Source: Streptomyces sp. NRRL S-37
GTDB taxonomy: Bacteria > Actinomycetota > Actinomycetes > Streptomycetales > Streptomycetaceae
DNA: 64,000 bases
Direction: 5' to 3'
Assembly (NCBI RefSeq): GCF_000721605.1
Contig: NZ_JOIZ01000006.1
Location: forward strand, 62,001-126,000
Within the stretch, counting starts at the first letter, position 1, and each line of letters starts with the position of its first letter. The translations under genes were made by a program, and so were the position numbers. Below, one piece after another: positions 57,401-64,000 of the stretch. Under the pieces are notes generated by a model. It searched no databases, was not told the origin of the DNA, and saw nothing but the letters and a program-made list of their open reading frames with translations.

Positions 57401-58001
57401 CGCCCAGCAGCAGCGCGGCCCTGGCCTGGTGCAGCGCCAGCAGCGACGCCGAGCAGGCGCTGTCGATCACCATGCTGGGGCCGCGCAGGTCGAGCAGGTA
57501 CGAGAGCCGGTTGGCCAGCATCGTGACGATGTTGCCGGTGATGCCGAGCTGTCCCAGCGCGGGGTCGATGCGGCAGAAGTAGTCCAGGTACGACCCGCCG
57601 GGGTTGCCGGCGTAGCCGACGTACACGCCGGTGCGGCTGCCGGCCAGCCGCTCGCCGGTGTAGCCGGCGTCCTCCAGCGCGCGGTACATCGTGCGCAGGA
57701 CCAGCCGCTGGTGCGGGTCGGTGACCGCGGCCTGCTTCGGGGTCATGCCGAAGAAGGCGTGGTCGAACAGGTCCACCCGGTCCAGGAAGCTGCCGTCGTG
57801 GAAGTCGACCCGCTCCTCGGCGTCCGGTACCAGCGCCGACTCCCGGTGGTAGCGCAGGTACTCCTCGATCTCCCGGCGCCGCCGCGCCGGGAACGGCCGG
57901 GTGAGGCTGCGGCCGGTGCGGACGACGTCCCAGAACGCGTGCTGGTCCGGCGCGTCCGGCACTTCGACGGACAGTCCGACGACAGCGATGTCCGTGGTCA
58001 T
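54417..58001 (-). CDS. Single-module polyketide synthase KS-KR-ACP without AT
   Basis: A 1194-residue type I PKS. The ketosynthase (residues 3-430) has Cys183 (DSACSASLLAL), His317 (EVHGTATKVGDPIE) and His357 (ANIGHLFEGSG), a complete triad. A linker and a structural KR subdomain lead to the catalytic ketoreductase at about 795-985 ('YLITGGLGGIGLETA', 'VDGIVHAAG', 'VLHMSSVAAVFPALGQADYAAAN'). The ACP near the end carries 'FRDLGADSIMAL' (Ser near 1129). No AT, DH, ER or TE is present, so malonyl groups must be loaded in trans by the free acyltransferases upstream. Expected product: a beta-hydroxyacyl-ACP. Its ATG overlaps the MCAT stop by 4 bases. Confidence 0.93.
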   Translation of the reverse strand: MTTDIAVVGLSVEVPDAPDQHAFWDVVRTGRSLTRPFPARRRREIEEYLRYHRESALVPDAEERVDFHDGSFLDRVDLFDHAFFGMTPKQAAVTDPHQRLVLRTMYRALEDAGYTGERLAGSRTGVYVGYAGNPGGSYLDYFCRIDPALGQLGITGNIVTMLANRLSYLLDLRGPSMVIDSACSASLLALHQARAALLLGDCEMAVVAGTRIVMAPMRHPHTRIGIESSDGVTRTFDESADGTGFGEGSGAVVLKRLDRALADGDQVYAVVKGSAVNHDGRSEMMTAPDSRAQAGLLETAWRDAGVDPRTIGYLEVHGTATKVGDPIEFEGLRRAFAARTDDRRFCAVGTVKANIGHLFEGSGVMGVIKAALALRHRVIPPLANYERPNTAIDLDDGPVYVPREAHAWPEGDGPRRAGVSAFGLGGTNAHVVLEEFTAAPPKSGEDRPPYLFTLSAQSPASLGRLVTRYREAIDGGRIDGSVRDVCWTSNVSRAGHRHRLAYTVADLAGLRAALAATEAGEVPDAAGTEAARAWTGGADLDLRAQYRGPGPRTVHLPPYEFDETRAWVDFPDTWRERFALAAPRAEHPLTHEVGFTPAPLAGAGDPSARVLALVGPAAAGAVAAALPPDAVLRTPDAADAGPDRLAEELVDEGYTHLVYALAFDDAPADGPAELDRRVDAHLTGLFRLAKALMHASATVDLVVLTRRALAVVPGETGVVAEHAALAGLAKAIGREYPYVTVRLLDVDDAVPAALLGTEILAAQAGVYALRGTDKYRESFAELPEVPAVRDAYLRPGGAYLITGGLGGIGLETARHFAAGAPGVQLYLLGRTALPPEAEWDAVAADPQHPAAARVTAVREIAALGAGVHPVAADVADEAALADVLAAIRAAHGRVDGIVHAAGVPGDNLIAYREADEFASVLRPKLRGAFLLHYLTRDDRPDFVLHMSSVAAVFPALGQADYAAANLYLDHLARTLNTPEHRVVSVDWVAWREVGMAVATGVSEDLVFRSLRTRTGLGLIDAALRGDRAGFFAGEINYGSDLMSVLPTYHVALSADLEGKIEAGLAALEERSRLSLARVREAVESTEVRLTGRPDDGYTDRERMVGRCLAHTLGHPVIDVHADFRDLGADSIMALTIGNSISACLGRQFDAVDLMSERTVAAVALLIENKYDTDAPDDDGDDDAWLDELLTLPGD

Positions 58002-58852
58002 ACGAGTTCCTCCGTGGGCTGTGCGGCGATCCGTGCGATGAAGGCGGTGAGGGTGGTGCCGTTGACCTCGTCGAAGTGGTCGACGCCGGCCGCGCGCAGG
58101 GCCCGGACCGTGCGCACCCACTCCACCGGGCGGTGGATCTGTCCGCTGAGCAGCCGGACCGCCTGATCCAGGGCGAACTTTGTGCCGGTGACGCTGGACA
58201 TCACCGGCGTGTGCCCGGCGCGGAATGCGTACGCGCGCAGGACCGTCGCGAACGCCCGGCCGGCCGGGGCCATGAGGGGGGTGTGGAACGGGCCGCTGAC
58301 GGACACCGGCAGGACCCGGGCGCCCCGGCCGCGCAGCGCCTTGACCGCGAGCGCCAGTTGCGGCCGCTCCCCGGCCACCGTCACCTGCTGGTCGCTGTTG
58401 CGGTTGGCGACGTGCACCAGGTTGAGCCCGGCGCCGTGCAGCACCGCCTCGACCTGCGCCGGGCTCAGCCCGACCACCGCGACCATCGCGCCGCGGGTGA
58501 CGTCGGCCATCAGTTCGGCGCGGCGCCGGACCAGCGCCAGGCCGTCCATCAGGTCGATGACGCCGGCGGCCACCAGCGCGTTGAACTCGCCCAGGCTGTG
58601 CCCGGCGACGTAGTCGTACCGCCGGCCGGCGCGCTCGAGGTCCATCCAGGACAGCGCGTTGACGAGGAAGACGGCCGGTTGCGCGTAACGGGTGTCGGCG
58701 AGCCGGTCGTCGGGGTCGTCGCGGCACAGGTCCGCCACGGGATAGCCGAGCAGCTCGGTCGCGGCCGCGGTCTCCCGCGGATACCGCTCGAACAGTTCCC
58801 CTCCCATGCCTCTGCGCTGTACGCCTTGGCCGGGGAAGACCAGACAGTGCAT
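57998..58852 (-). CDS. Discrete malonyl-CoA:ACP acyltransferase (trans-AT)
   Basis: A 284-residue FabD-like acyltransferase. 'CLVFPGQGVQRRGMGGELF' opens the fold, the nucleophile is Ser86 in 'YVAGHSLGEFNALVAAG', and the His is in 'VSGPFHTPLMAPA'. ATG 58852 is chosen because AAGGAG lies nine bases upstream; a GTG 18 bases earlier overlaps that site. It likely loads malonyl onto the AT-less PKS encoded next, with which it is translationally coupled. As in trans-AT systems, it could alternatively edit stalled acyl chains. Confidence 0.92.
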   Translation of the reverse strand: MHCLVFPGQGVQRRGMGGELFERYPRETAAATELLGYPVADLCRDDPDDRLADTRYAQPAVFLVNALSWMDLERAGRRYDYVAGHSLGEFNALVAAGVIDLMDGLALVRRRAELMADVTRGAMVAVVGLSPAQVEAVLHGAGLNLVHVANRNSDQQVTVAGERPQLALAVKALRGRGARVLPVSVSGPFHTPLMAPAGRAFATVLRAYAFRAGHTPVMSSVTGTKFALDQAVRLLSGQIHRPVEWVRTVRALRAAGVDHFDEVNGTTLTAFIARIAAQPTEELV

Positions 58853-58870
58853 GCGTGGACGCTCCTTCAC

Positions 58871-59911
58871 TCAAGCGGTCGGTGCGGGGACGCTGCGGTA
58901 GCGCAGGCCGTGGTGGCCGCCGCGCAGGGTCTCCCGGGTGAACACCCGGGCCGACGGGCCCGGTCCGAAGTCGACTACCTGGTCGGGCCGGCAGTCCTCG
59001 ATCGCGGCGCGGACCGTTCCGGGCCAGTCCAGCGGGCGGCACACCGCGTGGGCGAGGACGTCCGGCAACAGGTCACCGCGGTGCTGGAGGTTGACCGGCG
59101 CGTCGGCGACGTACACCGGTACGGCCAGCCGGTCGCCGGTGAGCGGGAACGTCATGAAGTGCCGCTCCTCCAGCGTCGCGCGCACCGCCGGCTCCAGGAG
59201 CGGCGTGTGGAACGGCGCGGTGCTGCGCAGGTAGGTCCACCCCACCCCCGGCTCGGCCAGTCGCCGCGTGTGCCTCGTCCGGAAGCCGGCGAGGTCGTCC
59301 GGGTCCCCGGCCAGCACGTGCGAGCGGCCGGAGTTGGCGAGGGCCAGGTGCACCGGGGAGTCCGCCGCCAGTGCGCGCAGCTCCTCGGCCGGTACGCCCG
59401 TCACGGCCGCCATCGGTGTGGCCGCGCCCTTCCGCGGCGGTGTCAGCTGGTGGCAGCGGATCAGCGTCAGCGCGGTCATCGCGATCAGGTCGTGGCAGAG
59501 CGCCGTGTACTGCCGGCGGCCGGTCACCCTCAGGCCCGCGGCCATCGCGCCGATCAGGCCCAGGCTGTGACCGATGGCGGCCACCGGCGCGGGCCGGTCG
59601 TCGTCCGCGCGGCCGACGGCGGGCTGCAGCAGGCACAGGTGGTAGATGTGGGCGCACAGGCCGTCCACGATGGAGTGTTCCAGGGCGCCCGCCTCCGGCG
59701 GGTCGCCGCGCAGCCAGGCGGTCAGCGGGATGCCGCCGGGCAGCTCCCGGCGGTAGGCGTCCGGGCCGACGTGGTCGAGCACGCGCGCCACCGCCTCGGC
59801 CGCCGCGGTGAAGTACCGCGCGTTCTCCGGGCGGGCGTACAGCGCCCGCAGTGCGGCGAGCGGCGGGCCCTGTACGCCCGCCATGCCGCTGAACAGGTAT
59901 AACCGTCGCAC
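58871..59911 (-). CDS. Second discrete acyltransferase, TTA codon at position 4
   Basis: A 346-residue acyltransferase. 'YLFSGMAGVQGPPLAAL' corresponds to the PGQG region, the nucleophile is Ser116 in 'AAIGHSLGLIGAMAAGLRV' and the His is in 'TAPFHTPLLEPAVR'. It differs from MCAT in that 'GHSLGLI' replaces GHSLGE and in a longer middle, features seen in starter-unit (SAT) or FAS-type transferases. GTG 59911 follows GGGGAAGAGAA. Codon 4 is TTA, read in Streptomyces by the bldA tRNA. It could choose the starter or proofread chains. Confidence 0.85.
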   Translation of the reverse strand: MRRLYLFSGMAGVQGPPLAALRALYARPENARYFTAAAEAVARVLDHVGPDAYRRELPGGIPLTAWLRGDPPEAGALEHSIVDGLCAHIYHLCLLQPAVGRADDDRPAPVAAIGHSLGLIGAMAAGLRVTGRRQYTALCHDLIAMTALTLIRCHQLTPPRKGAATPMAAVTGVPAEELRALAADSPVHLALANSGRSHVLAGDPDDLAGFRTRHTRRLAEPGVGWTYLRSTAPFHTPLLEPAVRATLEERHFMTFPLTGDRLAVPVYVADAPVNLQHRGDLLPDVLAHAVCRPLDWPGTVRAAIEDCRPDQVVDFGPGPSARVFTRETLRGGHHGLRYRSVPAPTA

Positions 59912-59933
59912 TTCTCTTCCCCGTGTGAGGTGG

Positions 59934-60959
59934 TTACCGGCCACGGGCCGGGACCGGCAGGATCCGCGGGAGGGTGGCCGCCTCGTCGACGAGGAGCCGT
60001 GCCGCCCGCTGTTCGTGCAGCCGTAGCTGCGTGAGGCCGCGGCGGATCCGGTCCGCCGGCAGGGCGGGCAGCCCGGCCTGGAAGGCGGTGACCCGGTCCG
60101 ACAGCACGGTGGCCAGCTGCGCGACGCGGGTGTAGGCGGCGCGGACCCGCTCGCTGTGCTCGGTGAGCTCCAGGAACCGGCAGAACAGGGTCCGTGAACC
60201 GGCCAGCAGCGCCATGCTGTTGACGCCGGGCGCGCGATAGGCGGCGGCGACCGAGGCGCGCTCCACGACGAGGTTGTCGCCGATGACGTCGTAGAGCTCG
60301 AAGCCGTCGCGGAAGCCGGCCAGGAACGCGCGGTAGGCGTCCTCGAACCCGTCCCGGTCGGGCTCGGCCACCTGCCGGACGGTGGCGCAGCCGGTGAACC
60401 AGCGTTCGGGTTCCCGGGCGTAGCCGTCGCGCAGCACGTCCCATCCCACGGTCAGCGGGAAGTACTCGTGGTCGTCGGCGGTGTTGTCGACCAGCAGGAC
60501 GCCGGTGCCGCTCGCCCCGCAGACGAGGAACGAGTGCAGGAGCCGGTACTCCTCGGGGAGCGTGCCGACCCGGCGCATGAACTCCACCCAGTGGGGGAAG
60601 TGGTGCCGGGGCGCGTAGAAGAACACCGGCTGTCCCGCGGCGAGGAAGTCGGTCAGGCCGGACTCGAAGCGGTCCAGGTCCACGGTCCCGGCCGAGAACA
60701 CCTCGAACCCGAGCAGGCGCAGGTCGTCGTCGTCCACGTACGGGGTGTCGAACGCCCAGCGGTCCCCGCCGCGCAGGTGGCAGTGGCGGTGGATGGCCGA
60801 AGTGGAGCCCAGGGCCCGGTACATCAGCAGGTCGGACCAGGGGGTGTGGCCGCCGACGTACGCGAGGAGCTGGGTCTTGCGGCAGTGCAGGTGGTTGTTG
60901 GGGTCCCGGGTGCGGATCCGGTCCAGACCCGGTAACTCGATCATCTGGTCGACGGACAA
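59934..60959 (-). CDS. BtrH/DUF4872-like acyl transfer protein, TTA codon near the start
   Basis: About 341 residues, first gene of the operon. The N-terminal half ('NNHLHCRKTQLLAYVGGHTPWSDLLMYRALGS') resembles the BtrH N-terminal domain, with a candidate nucleophilic Cys in 'HLHCRK'; the rest ('GVLLVDNTADDHEYFPLTVGWDVLRDGYA') matches DUF4872-type proteins. BtrH moves an acyl group from an ACP to an aminoglycoside amine in butirosin biosynthesis, so an acyl-ACP:acceptor role is plausible. TTG 60959 has GGAGG nine bases upstream; ATG 60944 is the alternative. TTA codon at 60935-60933 (codon 4 from the ATG, codon 9 from the TTG). Assignment is tentative. Confidence 0.7.
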   Translation of the reverse strand: MSVDQMIELPGLDRIRTRDPNNHLHCRKTQLLAYVGGHTPWSDLLMYRALGSTSAIHRHCHLRGGDRWAFDTPYVDDDDLRLLGFEVFSAGTVDLDRFESGLTDFLAAGQPVFFYAPRHHFPHWVEFMRRVGTLPEEYRLLHSFLVCGASGTGVLLVDNTADDHEYFPLTVGWDVLRDGYAREPERWFTGCATVRQVAEPDRDGFEDAYRAFLAGFRDGFELYDVIGDNLVVERASVAAAYRAPGVNSMALLAGSRTLFCRFLELTEHSERVRAAYTRVAQLATVLSDRVTAFQAGLPALPADRIRRGLTQLRLHEQRAARLLVDEAATLPRILPVPARGR

Positions 60960-61564
60960 CAGCGTGAACCTCCGTTCGGCGACGCCTTCGCCGCGGGTGC
61001 AGGTAGCGAGGAGTGCCGTACTCCGGCGGGTTCGATCCGTCACACGGGACGGTGGTGCCGTGGTGGGCGCGACGGGTTCGGTGGGGCCGTGCACGACGAT
61101 GTGCGGATGCTCTTCACGGCGCGCCGGGGATTCCCGCCATTGGGCGATCTCCGGCGATGCGCTCAGAAGCAACGAGCAGAGGGGTCCTGTGGGACCCGGT
61201 AGGCGAAACATTCGAAGTTGATGCGGATGACGTTCGACCGTTCACCCGGCGTTCAACATCATGACAGGCCCCAAGTAACGAGGCAATAAAAGTCATATGA
61301 TTTGGTTCGAGTCGGAGTTCACCGCAGGTCAACGGGGTGGAGCGGGCGGCGCAGGTGTCGTGCCGGAGCGTGAAGGGGTGGCGGTCGCCCCGGACATGCG
61401 CCCGGATGGAGCGGAAACTTACGCGCCGATTGCTCGAAAGTGTCGATGGTTCCGGCGCATGTGAAAGTCGAGTCGTCCTCGGTTCCACCGAGCCGGTCGG
61501 CATGAAGCCCGGCGCCCACCGGGCCGGAGCCGTCCACGGCGGCCGGCTCCTGACGCGGCCCGGA
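60960..61564. promoter_or_regulatory. Gene-free promoter region of the biosynthetic operon
   Basis: 605 bases without a convincing gene between two minus-strand genes. An unusually AT-rich patch at about 61250-61310 (AATAAAAGTCATATGATTT) stands out. It lies 300-350 bases before the first gene and is the best place for the operon promoter and for an activator. A frame open from 61211 into the operon lacks coding bias, so a long 5' leader is possible. Confidence 0.5.
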
Positions 61565-62890
61565 TCAGACGGGTTCCGGCCGTGGCTCCGGGGCCGGCCG
61601 CGCGGGTGCGGCCGTCGTCTCCCACCGCGCGGTGGCGCGCGCGTAGCCGTGGATCACCGAGGCCATCAGCAGGAGGAGAAGCGGACCGAACGCCCACGGG
61701 TACGCGGCCATCCGCTCCGGCAGCCACCGGTACGACACCAGCAGCACGGTGAAGACCGTCGCGCCGTGGACGACCAGCCAGGTGGCCGGCCGGTCCCAGC
61801 CGCGTGCGAGCGCGCGCATCGCCGCCTCGACCGTGAGCGCGAACACCACACCGGCGACCAGGTCCACGCCGTAGTGGTAGCCGAAGCCCAGCGTCGCCGA
61901 GAGGGTGGCGACCAGCCAGAACGTGCCCGCGTACCGCATCGCCCGCGAGCCCTCGCGGGTGTGGACGAAGAGGGTGACGGCCCACGCGGTGTGCAGGCTG
62001 GGCATGCAGTTGCGCGGGGTGATCCCGTCGAACGGGACCGGGTGCGGGGTGCCGATGGACGGCAGCGTGTCCGGCCACAGGTGGCCCACCGCCCACGCTC
62101 CGCCGTCGGCGCCGTAGGCGTAGACCGGTCCGACGACCGGGAAGATCATGTAGACGGCCGGTCCGAGCAGGCCGATGACCAGGAAGGTGCGCACCAGGTG
62201 GTGGGCCGGGAAGCGGCGCTCCACCGCCACACGGCGCAGCTGGTACAGCCCGACGAGCGCCGCCGCCAGCGGGAGCTGGCCGTAGACCACGTGGAGGAGG
62301 AAGGGGCCGACCGGATCGGTGGCCTCGACGATCCGGCCGGCCAGCCACGACGGGTCGCCCAGCGCGCGGTCGGCGAGCGCGACGTACGGGTCGAGCACCG
62401 TCGGGCGGGTCTTCGAGGTGATGAGCAGCCAGGTGTCGCCCGTCTTGTGGCCGGCCACCAGGAGCAGGCCCAGACCGGAGCCCTTCAGCAGCAGGAGGCG
62501 TTCCGCTCCGGTGCGGCGGGTGACGGCGACGACCGCGAGGCCCAGGACCACCCACAGCGCGCCGTTGCCGAAGTTCATCTCGGCGCCGGCCGCCCACCGC
62601 ACCAGGAAGAAGACGACGTCGACGCCGATCGCCGTGCCCGCCGCGACGAGCCGCTGCCGCCAGGTGAGCACCACCATCGCCAGTGCGAGACCGGCGTACA
62701 GCAGCGGTCCCGAGTCGGGGGCGAAGACCAGCTCGCGGGCGTGGTGGGTGACCGGGCCCGGCAGGCCGTAGCGGCGCGCGGTGACTTCCAGGGCTATGAG
62801 GAATCCGAGGGTCGCGACGCCCGCGGCCGCCCACAGCATCGCCTGCGGCTGACGTATGCGCGCCGGTGCGCGGCTGGGTTCTGTTCTCAC
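61565..62890 (-). CDS. PAP2-superfamily membrane phosphatase/transferase (IPC synthase-like)
   Basis: A 441-residue membrane protein with about ten helices. The catalytic motifs are 'RNCMPSLHTAWAVTLF' (PSLH) and 'GYHYGVDLVAGVVFAL' (His and Asp), the PAP2_3/Aur1 pattern. A conserved extracellular segment 'GITPRNCMPSL' matches inositolphosphotransferases. GTG 62890 is chosen at AGGCA; the frame extends 18 codons upstream. It may act on lipid phosphates or glycosyl carrier lipids of the envelope. Its link to the PKS operon is only proximity and orientation. Confidence 0.88.
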   Translation of the reverse strand: MRTEPSRAPARIRQPQAMLWAAAGVATLGFLIALEVTARRYGLPGPVTHHARELVFAPDSGPLLYAGLALAMVVLTWRQRLVAAGTAIGVDVVFFLVRWAAGAEMNFGNGALWVVLGLAVVAVTRRTGAERLLLLKGSGLGLLLVAGHKTGDTWLLITSKTRPTVLDPYVALADRALGDPSWLAGRIVEATDPVGPFLLHVVYGQLPLAAALVGLYQLRRVAVERRFPAHHLVRTFLVIGLLGPAVYMIFPVVGPVYAYGADGGAWAVGHLWPDTLPSIGTPHPVPFDGITPRNCMPSLHTAWAVTLFVHTREGSRAMRYAGTFWLVATLSATLGFGYHYGVDLVAGVVFALTVEAAMRALARGWDRPATWLVVHGATVFTVLLVSYRWLPERMAAYPWAFGPLLLLLMASVIHGYARATARWETTAAPARPAPEPRPEPV

Positions 62891-62997
62891 TGCCTGGTCT
62901 GTGTATGAAGATCGGGTGATCGGTGGGTCGCCATGGGTCCGCACATGCTAACGGCCCCCTGTGCGCCCGGTGCGAGCCAGGGCCGCTCCCGCCCGGA

Positions 62998-63909
62998 CTA
63001 CGCCCGCCCCGTCGCCCGGCGGCACGCCTGCGCGTACCCCCGGACCAGGGGGCGGGAGCCGTCCTCCACCCGCCAGGCCAGGACGTACCGGCTCGGGGAG
63101 AGGCCGTGGACCGGGCGGGTCGTGACGCCGCCGAGGGTGATCAGGGGGGCGTTGCCCGCGGCCACCAGACAGATGCCGAGGCCGGCGACCAGGGCCTCGT
63201 AGGTCTCCTCCGTGCCGGCGACCTCCGCGCCGACACGGGGCGGGCCGCCGGGGCGTTCGTCGAGGGCGAGCCAGTGGTCGCGCAGGACGCCCGCGCTCGG
63301 GGGCAGCGCCAGGAACGGCTCGCCGGCGAGGTCCGCGAGCGTGAGGTCCGTACGGGCGGCCAGGGGGTGCGTCTCGGGGAGGGCGACCAGGCGCGGCTCC
63401 TCGGCGACCACCGCCCAGCCGTAGCGGCCGGCGTCGGGCAGCGGCAGCCAGACGAACGCCACGTCCGCCCCGCCGTCCGTGAGCCCCGCCGTCGGGTCCT
63501 CCCAGCCGACCTGCCGCAGCCGGACCGCGGCGTCCGGGTACGCGGCGGTGAAGCGGGAGCGGATCGCCGGGAGCAGGCCGCCGCGGCCGGGGCTGGTGCT
63601 CATGCCCACGACCAGCGTGCTGCGCTGGGCCGCCCGCGCCCGCTCCACCGCCGCGGCCGCCTCCTCCCAGCCCTCCAGTACGCGCCGGGCGTGCGGCAGC
63701 AGTGCCGTACCGGCGGCGGTGAGCGCCACACTCTGCCGGTCGCGCCGGAACAGCTCGACGCCGAGCTGCCGCTCCAGCGCGCGGATCTGCTTGCTCAGCG
63801 CGGGCTGTGACACGTACACGCGCTCGGCCGCACGGGTGAAGTGCAGCTCCTCCGCCACGGCCAGGAAATAGCGCAGCTCCCGCAGGTGAACGTCCGTCCT
63901 CATAACCAT
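62998..63909 (-). CDS. LysR-family transcriptional regulator
   Basis: A 303-residue regulator. The helix-turn-helix is 'HLRELRYFLAVAEELHFTRAAERVYVSQPALSKQIRALERQLGVELFRR', followed by a linker helix and a periplasmic-binding-like effector domain ('STLVVGMSTSPGRGGLLPAIRSRF', 'GLGICLVAAGNAPLI'). ATG 63909 and ATG 63903 are both possible; no Shine-Dalgarno is evident and the mRNA may be leaderless. It should control the gene that starts past the right edge, and possibly itself. Ligand unknown. Confidence 0.92.
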   Translation of the reverse strand: MVMRTDVHLRELRYFLAVAEELHFTRAAERVYVSQPALSKQIRALERQLGVELFRRDRQSVALTAAGTALLPHARRVLEGWEEAAAAVERARAAQRSTLVVGMSTSPGRGGLLPAIRSRFTAAYPDAAVRLRQVGWEDPTAGLTDGGADVAFVWLPLPDAGRYGWAVVAEEPRLVALPETHPLAARTDLTLADLAGEPFLALPPSAGVLRDHWLALDERPGGPPRVGAEVAGTEETYEALVAGLGICLVAAGNAPLITLGGVTTRPVHGLSPSRYVLAWRVEDGSRPLVRGYAQACRRATGRA

Positions 63910-64000
63910 CGGTTGTCAGCGTAGGTCTTGGACGGGCGCCCCGTCCCGGCGGCAGGGTGGTTCACACGAACCGAAGGGCGACCGAGGCACGAGGAGCCGG
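63910..64000 (+). promoter_or_regulatory. Divergent promoter region at the right edge
   Basis: The last bases hold GCACGAGGAGCCGG, a ribosome-binding-like site pointing right, so a plus-strand gene probably starts just past the window. ATAACCATCGGTTGTCAG at the left end overlaps the LysR start and could hold its own operator. Confidence 0.5.

Noticed and set aside
54345..58166. 1273-codon plus-strand frame opposite the PKS
   Set aside because: Val/Arg/Gly-rich shadow of the PKS gene, whose domains are unambiguous.
61013..61537. Short frames on both strands in the operon promoter region
   Set aside because: No ribosome site, no GC3 bias and no recognisable domain.

Overview
The window is very GC-rich DNA with third-position G/C bias, many GTG starts, GTGA/ATGA stop-start overlaps, WhiB-family and bldA-type (TTA) features, and gene neighbours typical of the Streptomyces chromosome (wblI-glpX-xseBA-ispH-ppgK, ahpCD-oxyR, both fumarases). 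I read it as a Streptomyces chromosomal segment. I see no tRNA, rRNA, CRISPR array or intact transposase gene.

Layout. (1) 1-8360: a Tad/Flp pilus locus (TadE-like, TadA ATPase, TadB and TadC platform proteins, Flp pilin, TadG-like pseudopilin) with a histidine kinase/LuxR regulator pair inside it, followed by a lipoprotein and an OmpA-family peptidoglycan binder. (2) 8445-13800: DUF192 protein, a galactose-binding-fold protein, secreted proteins and lipoproteins, and two decayed regions, one a tandem duplication of a lipoprotein gene start whose lipobox Cys codon is now a stop. (3) 13801-20423: methyltransferase, cis-prenyltransferase, PIN-PhoH ATPase behind a hairpin-rich leader, lytic transglycosylase, AI-2E family exporter. 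(4) 20424-28106: a repeat-rich spacer, the ahpC-ahpD/oxyR peroxide module, a 17-bp tandem repeat, an ABC exporter with its PadR regulator, and an SPFH/ribbon-helix-helix pair. (5) 28367-48123: conserved core: class A PBP, SpoIIE-type phosphatase, DUF402 protein, class II and class I fumarases, M28 peptidase, DUF1707 protein, wblI, glpX, DUF4245, a nitroreductase whose stop codon appears lost, xseA/xseB, ispH, ppgK, ychF. (6) 48251-51540: a toxin-antitoxin pair, then an SNF2 helicase and a HEAT-like gene fused tail-to-tail with both 3' ends missing, which looks like a deletion scar. (7) 51765-60959: a tightly coupled minus-strand biosynthetic operon: BtrH/DUF4872-like protein, two free acyltransferases, a KS-KR-ACP polyketide synthase with no internal AT, a MATE exporter and a glycosyltransferase. 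The first two genes each carry a TTA codon near their start. (8) 61565-64000: a PAP2-superfamily membrane enzyme and a LysR regulator facing a gene beyond the right edge.

The most novel-looking system is the PKS operon at 51765-60959. I infer a short beta-hydroxyacyl chain made by one AT-less module fed by discrete acyltransferases, released onto an acceptor by the BtrH-like protein, then glycosylated and exported; its expression would be tied to bldA. The product is unknown. Gene functions rest on motifs and family resemblance read by eye; no database search was run.
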